Assembly: GCF_017306585.1 (NCBI RefSeq)
Contig: NZ_JAFKIC010000159.1
Location: 1-36,923, forward strand
DNA: 36,923 bases
Source of the DNA: Mesorhizobium sp.
GTDB lineage: Bacteria > Pseudomonadota > Alphaproteobacteria > Rhizobiales > Rhizobiaceae
Direction: 5' to 3'
A model generated the notes under the pieces. That model did not search any database and was not told the origin of the DNA. It was given only the letters and a program-made list of their open reading frames with translations. Both the position numbers and the translations under genes were made by a program. Shown here piece by piece: positions 32,533-36,923 of this stretch. Within the stretch, counting starts at the first letter, position 1. Each line of letters begins with the position of its first letter.

Positions 32533-33338
32533 ACAAACCCCTGTTGCAAGTCCGCGACCTCTGCGTCGACTACCTGACCGACAAGGGCGCCTTCCGCGCG
32601 GTCAAGAACGTCTCCTTCGACATCGGCCGTGGCGAGTTGTTCGGGCTCGCCGGCGAATCCGGCTGCGGCAAGAGCACCATCGCCTATGCGATTACGCGGC
32701 TGGCCAAGGCGCCGGCATGGGTGGCGGGCGGCGAGATCCTGCTCGACGGCCAGGACCTTCTGCGCCTGAACGAGGCCAGCCTGCAGAAGGTGCGCTGGCG
32801 GCGCATCGGCATGGTGTTCCAGAGCGCGATGAATTCGCTCAATCCGCTGATGCGGGTAGAGGCGCAGTTCCATGACGTGCTGCACCGGCACAACGGGGCC
32901 AGCCGGGAGCGGTCACGCGCCCGCGCCGAGGCAATGTTCAGGCTGGTCGGCATTCCGGGCAGCAGGCTCGGCGACTATCCGCACCAGTTCAGCGGCGGAA
33001 TGCGCCAGCGCATCGTCATCGCCATCTGTCTGGCGCTGGAGCCGGAGCTGATCATCATGGACGAGCCGACGACGGCGCTCGACGTGGTGGTGCAGCGCGA
33101 AATCCTCGAACAGGTGATCGATCTGCAGCGCAATCTCGGTTTCTCGGTGCTGTTCATCACTCACGACCTGCATCTGATGGCGCAGCTCTGCCACCGCATC
33201 GGCGTGATGCTGAAGGGCGAACTGGTCGAGGTCGGCGATGTCAGGCAGGTGAGCCGCGCGCCGCTGCATGAGTATACGCGCAAGCTGTGGGGCGCGATCC
33301 CGCAACTGCCGGCGCGCGCCCGCGAGGCCCTGGCATGA
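32529..33338 (+). CDS. Dpp/Opp-type ABC transporter ATPase (DppD-like), GTG start
   Basis: A 269-residue ATPase with Walker [10 protein letters not shown], signature FSGGMRQRIVIAICL and Walker [13 protein letters not shown]. The start is GTG at 32529, overlapping the previous stop as GTGA; longer in-frame options lie inside the permease gene. It is shorter than the DppD-like protein at 5508 because it lacks the cysteine-containing C-terminal extension, ending soon after YTRKLWGAIPQL. That fits oligosaccharide rather than peptide transporters of this class. Confidence 0.92.
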   Translation: MNKPLLQVRDLCVDYLTDKGAFRAVKNVSFDIGRGELFGLAGESGCGKSTIAYAITRLAKAPAWVAGGEILLDGQDLLRLNEASLQKVRWRRIGMVFQSAMNSLNPLMRVEAQFHDVLHRHNGASRERSRARAEAMFRLVGIPGSRLGDYPHQFSGGMRQRIVIAICLALEPELIIMDEPTTALDVVVQREILEQVIDLQRNLGFSVLFITHDLHLMAQLCHRIGVMLKGELVEVGDVRQVSRAPLHEYTRKLWGAIPQLPARAREALA

Positions 33339-34270
33339 ACGCGCTGCCTTCGCTCGCCGTTGCCGCCGAGACAGAGCCGGTGATCCGGCTGGACGCGATC
33401 GAGCGCAGCTTCGGCCAGGTCAAGGCGCTGCGCGGCATTTCGCTTGGCCTGCGGCCCGGGCGCGCGCTGGCGCTGGTCGGGGAATCCGGTTGCGGCAAGA
33501 CGACCTGCGCGCGCATCATCGCGCGCATGGACCAGCCGACCTCCGGCAAGCTCACCTTTCGCGGCCGCGACGCCACGGCAGCCGGCACGGCGGGCGAGGA
33601 ACGCGCCTATCGCCGTGCGGTGCAGATGGTGTTCCAGGACCCCTTCGCCTCGCTCAATCCGGTGTTCACCGTCCACCATCATCTGGCGCGCCCGCTCGCT
33701 CTGCACGGCCATGCCAAGGGCAAAGCGGCGCTGGCCGGGGGCGTGGCCGAACTGCTTGCCGGCGTCGGGCTCGACCCGGAGGTGACGGCGCACAAATTCC
33801 CGCACGAACTGTCGGGAGGGCAGCGCCAGCGCGTCAACATAGCGCGCGCGCTTGCCGTGCAACCGGACGTGCTGGTCGCCGACGAGCCGACTTCCATGCT
33901 CGACGTGTCGATCCGGCTCGGCATCCTGGAACTGCTCGCCCGCATCAAGCGCGAGAAGAACCTGGCGCTGCTCTACATCACCCATGACATCGCCACCGCC
34001 GCCCATGTGGCGGAGGAGATCATCGTCATGTTCGCCGGCCAGATGGTGGAGTGGGGCGCCACGACGGCCGTCATCGCCGATCCGCGCCATCCCTATACGC
34101 AGCTCCTGCTTTCCGCCGTGCCCGATCCCGACCGGCCTTTCGTGCCGGGCGACAGCGCGCGTTTCCTCAAACATGCCGAGGAGGTACGGCGCATTTCGCG
34201 GCCGGCCTCGGCCGAGGTGGAACAGGTCGCGCAGGACCATTTCGTTCGCGCGCTTGGCGCGGCTTCCTAG
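33335..34270 (+). CDS. Dpp/Opp-type ABC transporter ATPase (DppF-like)
   Basis: A 311-residue second ATPase of the same importer. Walker A is GESGCGKTT, the signature LSGGQRQRVNIARAL, and Walker B VLVADEPTSMLD. The C-terminus lacks the cysteine motif of the peptide-type proteins. The ATG at 33335 overlaps the previous stop (ATGA). The acetyltransferase gene follows after 16 nt and is probably in the same transcript. Confidence 0.92.
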   Translation: MNALPSLAVAAETEPVIRLDAIERSFGQVKALRGISLGLRPGRALALVGESGCGKTTCARIIARMDQPTSGKLTFRGRDATAAGTAGEERAYRRAVQMVFQDPFASLNPVFTVHHHLARPLALHGHAKGKAALAGGVAELLAGVGLDPEVTAHKFPHELSGGQRQRVNIARALAVQPDVLVADEPTSMLDVSIRLGILELLARIKREKNLALLYITHDIATAAHVAEEIIVMFAGQMVEWGATTAVIADPRHPYTQLLLSAVPDPDRPFVPGDSARFLKHAEEVRRISRPASAEVEQVAQDHFVRALGAAS

Positions 34271-34286
34271 AATCGGGTTCTTTGCA

Positions 34287-34763
34287 ATGGATTATCTGGT
34301 CAATCTCTCGCTGCTGAAGCCCGACCCGGCGCTCGACGCGCGCGTCGCCGGGGCCGGGGTCACCATTCGCCGCGCGCTCGCGCCGGAATACGAGCTGGTG
34401 ACGGGCTGGGTGCGCCGCACGTTCAGCGCGGGCTGGGCGGGCGAGACGGCGGTTTCCTTCATGCGCCAGCCGCTCGCCTGTTTCCTGGCGACGCGGGAGG
34501 GCAGGCTGGTCGGCTTTGCCTGTCATGAATCGATCGCGCGCGGTTTCTTCGGCCCGACCGGTGTCGACGAGGCGGCACGCGGACAGGGCATCGGCCACGC
34601 GCTGTTGCTCGCCTCTCTGCTCGACCTCAAGGCGATGGGCTATGCCTACGCCATCATCGGCGATGTCGGCCCGTCCGAATTCTACGAACGCACGGTCGGC
34701 GCCATGCCGATCCCCAATTCGGAGCCCGGCATTTATGCCGGCCTTCTGAAGACATCAGACTGA
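34287..34763 (+). CDS. GNAT-family N-acetyltransferase
   Basis: A 158-residue cytoplasmic protein with the GNAT acetyl-CoA motif GVDEAARGQGIGHALLLASL (from about 93) and a closing IIGDVGPSEFYERTVGA segment. GNAT enzymes acetylate amines with acetyl-CoA. The gene lies between a transporter ATPase and a beta-N-acetylhexosaminidase, so acetylation of glucosamine or a related amino sugar released inside the cell is a reasonable guess. The fold alone does not show the substrate. The ATG at 34287 is chosen because the upstream frame falls inside the ATPase gene; no strong ribosome site is seen. Confidence 0.85.
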   Translation: MDYLVNLSLLKPDPALDARVAGAGVTIRRALAPEYELVTGWVRRTFSAGWAGETAVSFMRQPLACFLATREGRLVGFACHESIARGFFGPTGVDEAARGQGIGHALLLASLLDLKAMGYAYAIIGDVGPSEFYERTVGAMPIPNSEPGIYAGLLKTSD

Positions 34764-34786
34764 CCCTTCCACTTCACGAGATTGCA

Positions 34787-36796
34787 ATGACCGAGACATT
34801 TGCGCTGCGGCTGGAAAGTTTCTGGACGCCTCCGGGCGACGGACGCAAGCTGGACTATTCGCTGAAACTCACCAACGCTTCGCGGCGGCCGCTGGAGAAT
34901 TTCCGCCTCTGCATCAGCGGTCCGGGGCGCATCGATCCGGCCGCCACGGTCGAGGGTGGCGTGTTGACCGCGCGGCTGTCGAACCACGCCGAATTCGCGC
35001 CGCCGGATGGCTTCGTGCTCGAACCGGGCGCGACCTGGACCGTGACGGCGCGCGGCTTGAGTTACCCCTTGCGTCATTGGACCGACGGCGCCACCAGCGC
35101 CTATGTGGTCCTGGCCGACGGCGCCATCCAGCGCATCGGGGTCGAGCCGACCAGGGCAATCGGCGTCAACGCGGCGCCGAAGCGCGGCGCCGAGCCTTTT
35201 CCGGTGCCTGCCGTGGCGCCGGTTACGATCTCGGTCATCCCCTGGCCGCGCAGTGTCGAGGTCGCGGGCGCCTTGCCGGCGCCGGCGGGTCTCGATCCGA
35301 GACCGCAGGGCAAGGCAGCAGAGGCGGCGACTGCCGCCTTCGCCGAACTCACCGCCAGCCTGTTCCCCATCGAAGGGTTGGTGCGGCCGGCGGCCGAGGG
35401 CGGCTTTCCAGTAAATCTGTCGGTGAAGGACGGGCTCGGCCCGGAGGCCTATGCGATCGCCTTTTCGGCAGAGGCGGCGATGGTTTCGGCCGCAACGGCG
35501 ACAGGATTTCTCTATGGGCTGATCACGCTTGGCCAGATCCTGCGCGGCGCCCGGCAGCATCCGGCGACCTTCACGTTTCCCGCGCGGGGCGAAATCCAGG
35601 ACGAGCCGTCGCTCGGCTGGCGCGGCTGCCATCTCGACGCGGCGCGCCAGTTCTACGCCTCGGCCGAGATCGGGACGTTCCTGCGCATTCTCGCCTGGAA
35701 CAAGCTCAACCGCTTCCACTGGCACCTGTCGGACGACGAGGCCTGGCGGGTCGAAATCGCGGCCTATCCGGCGCTGACCGAGATCGGCGCCTGGCGCGGT
35801 CATGGCCTGCCGGTTCCGCCGCTGCTGGGGTCGGCTCCCGGCAGGAGCGGCGGCTACTACACAAAACCGGTCATTCGCGAGATCGTCGCGCTGGCCGGCC
35901 GGCTCGGCATCGAGGTGGTGCCGGAGATCGACGTGCCCGGCCACTGCTACGCCATGCTGCAGGCGCTGCCGGAGCTGCGTGACCCTGACGAGCACGGCGA
36001 ATATTTCTCGGTGCAGGGGTTCCCCAACAACTGCCTCAATCCGGCGCGCGAGGAGACGTACCAAGTCCTGGAGACGATCTTCGACGAGCTGATCGAACTC
36101 TTCCCCTCGAAGATCATCCATGTCGGCGCCGACGAGGTTCCGATCGGCGCCTGGTCCGGCTCGCCGCAGGCGCTGCAACGGCTCCGCGAAATCGGCGGCG
36201 AGGCGATCGCGCAATCGCATGCGCGGCGGCTCGGCGTGGTGACCAACACGCATGGCGCCGATGCGATCGAGGGTTCGGGCGCGGCACTGCTGCAGGCGCA
36301 GTTCCTCGGGCGCATCCAGGCCTTCCTCGCCTCGCGCGGCTGCATCACCGGCGGCTGGGAAGAGGCGGCGCACGGCAATGTCATCGACAAGACCAAGGTC
36401 TATCTCAATGGCTGGCGCAACGTGGAAGTTTGCGCGGCGCTGGCGGGCGAGGGCTACGACATGGTCGTCAATCCCGGCCAGGTCTATTACCTCGACATGG
36501 CCAACAGCCCCGACTGGTCGGAGCCCGGTGCGGCCTGGGCCGGCTGGTCCGAACCCGAAACGCTTTACGGCTTCGATCCGGTGAAGGGCTGGAGCGAGGC
36601 GCAGAAAGAGCATTTCCTCGGCGTCCAGTGCTGCATCTGGTCGGAACCGATGACCGACCGCGCCGTCTTCGACCGTCTGGTGTTTCCGCGCCTCTCGGCG
36701 CTTGCCGAAACCGGCTGGACCGAGCCGGGGCGGAAATCCTGGGATCGGTTCAAGGCGCTCGCGGGGCTGATGCCGGTGCTCTACGGCGCGACGTGA
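34787..36796 (+). CDS. GH20 beta-N-acetylhexosaminidase, cytoplasmic
   Basis: A 669-residue glycosidase that removes terminal beta-linked GlcNAc or GalNAc by substrate-assisted catalysis. An N-terminal beta-sandwich (1-130) is followed by a GH20b-type domain (about 145-260) and the catalytic barrel from about 280 (LGWRGCHLDAARQFY, NRFHWHLSDDEAWRVE). The catalytic pair is Asp449-Glu450 in HVGADEVPIGAW. The C-terminal tryptophans of the substrate pocket (NGWRN, WAGWSEPETLYGF) are present. There is no signal peptide, so it should act on oligosaccharides already imported. It closes the operon of the second Dpp-type transporter, a layout like that of chitooligosaccharide uptake loci. The gene ends 6 nt before a convergent gene. 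Confidence 0.92.
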   Translation: MTETFALRLESFWTPPGDGRKLDYSLKLTNASRRPLENFRLCISGPGRIDPAATVEGGVLTARLSNHAEFAPPDGFVLEPGATWTVTARGLSYPLRHWTDGATSAYVVLADGAIQRIGVEPTRAIGVNAAPKRGAEPFPVPAVAPVTISVIPWPRSVEVAGALPAPAGLDPRPQGKAAEAATAAFAELTASLFPIEGLVRPAAEGGFPVNLSVKDGLGPEAYAIAFSAEAAMVSAATATGFLYGLITLGQILRGARQHPATFTFPARGEIQDEPSLGWRGCHLDAARQFYASAEIGTFLRILAWNKLNRFHWHLSDDEAWRVEIAAYPALTEIGAWRGHGLPVPPLLGSAPGRSGGYYTKPVIREIVALAGRLGIEVVPEIDVPGHCYAMLQALPELRDPDEHGEYFSVQGFPNNCLNPAREETYQVLETIFDELIELFPSKIIHVGADEVPIGAWSGSPQALQRLREIGGEAIAQSHARRLGVVTNTHGADAIEGSGAALLQAQFLGRIQAFLASRGCITGGWEEAAHGNVIDKTKVYLNGWRNVEVCAALAGEGYDMVVNPGQVYYLDMANSPDWSEPGAAWAGWSEPETLYGFDPVKGWSEAQKEHFLGVQCCIWSEPMTDRAVFDRLVFPRLSALAETGWTEPGRKSWDRFKALAGLMPVLYGAT

Positions 36797-36802
36797 GTCC
36801 TG

Positions 36803-36923
36803 CTACGGCGCCCGCGACAGCTTTTCGTAACGCTTGACCAGGCGTTCGCGTTTCAGGCGCGACAGGCTGTGTGTCCAGAACAGCCCGTCGAGCTGGCGGT
36901 CGAACCCGATCTGGACGCGGAGG
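36803..36923 (-). CDS. 3' end of an unidentified gene
   Basis: The last 39 codons of a minus-strand gene that runs out of the window, ending at TAG. The visible peptide has LRVQIGFDRQLDGLFW followed by a basic helix (SRLKRERLVKRYEKLSRAP). I do not recognise the family. High GC, ordinary codon use and the tight convergent spacing of 6 nt with the GH20 gene support it as coding. Confidence 0.55.
   Translation of the reverse strand, partial: LRVQIGFDRQLDGLFWTHSLSRLKRERLVKRYEKLSRAP

Noticed and set aside
1-36923. CRISPR arrays, tRNA or rRNA genes, integrases, transposases
   Set aside because: Reading both strands, I saw no regularly spaced direct repeats, no clover-leaf with CCA-type end and no recombinase motifs.

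Overview
This window looks like chromosomal DNA of a rhizobial alphaproteobacterium, most probably Mesorhizobium or a close relative. I infer this from the high GC, the codon use, the density of ABC transporters and small-molecule catabolic operons, and intergenic palindromic repeats of a type I recall from rhizobial genomes. No database was searched. I see no rRNA, tRNA, CRISPR array, transposase or integrase.

Region A (1-12218) is a catabolic and uptake module. It holds the 3' end of an HpcH/HpaI-type aldolase, a DAO-family FAD oxidoreductase, a CocE/NonD-type serine hydrolase, a complete Dpp/Opp-type ABC importer (two permeases, two ATPases, a Tat-exported binding protein) and a TetR regulator. 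Convergent to these lies a large flavin/4Fe-4S dehydrogenase of the trimethylamine dehydrogenase family. The hydrolase and the dehydrogenase each have a long, nearly perfect palindrome ending exactly 10 nt before the preferred start codon. The two palindromes share the core TTGTACGANCGTTCAA, so the two operons are probably one regulon, with the local TetR protein as the obvious candidate regulator. Between TetR and the dehydrogenase lies a 176-bp dispersed-type repeat built of nested hairpins.

Region B (12465-14900) holds a lone multidomain murein hydrolase (M15-like, glucosaminidase-like and peptidoglycan-binding domains plus a hydrophobic C-terminus). It is followed by a hairpin and bordered upstream by a relatively AT-rich stretch without genes.

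Region C (14901-21012) carries a minus-strand dehydrogenase operon (SDR, beta-decarboxylating dehydrogenase, FMN alpha-hydroxyacid oxidase), a divergent aldehyde dehydrogenase and a LysR regulator. The gap between the aldehyde dehydrogenase and LysR genes is filled by a 511-bp element: a GIY-YIG protein gene enclosed by perfect 66-bp inverted repeats.

Region D (21136-27914, minus strand) is a ribose-type sugar ABC transporter. One permease is fused in frame to an SMP-30/strictosidine-synthase-like beta-propeller, and a second free-standing propeller gene follows it.

Region E (28176-36923) begins with a small secreted protein. A second Dpp-type importer follows, preceded by a perfect 17-bp palindrome, and it leads into a GNAT acetyltransferase and a cytoplasmic GH20 beta-N-acetylhexosaminidase. 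The layout suggests import of short amino-sugar oligosaccharides (chitooligosaccharide or murein derived) followed by hydrolysis inside the cell. The window ends in the 3' part of an unidentified convergent gene.
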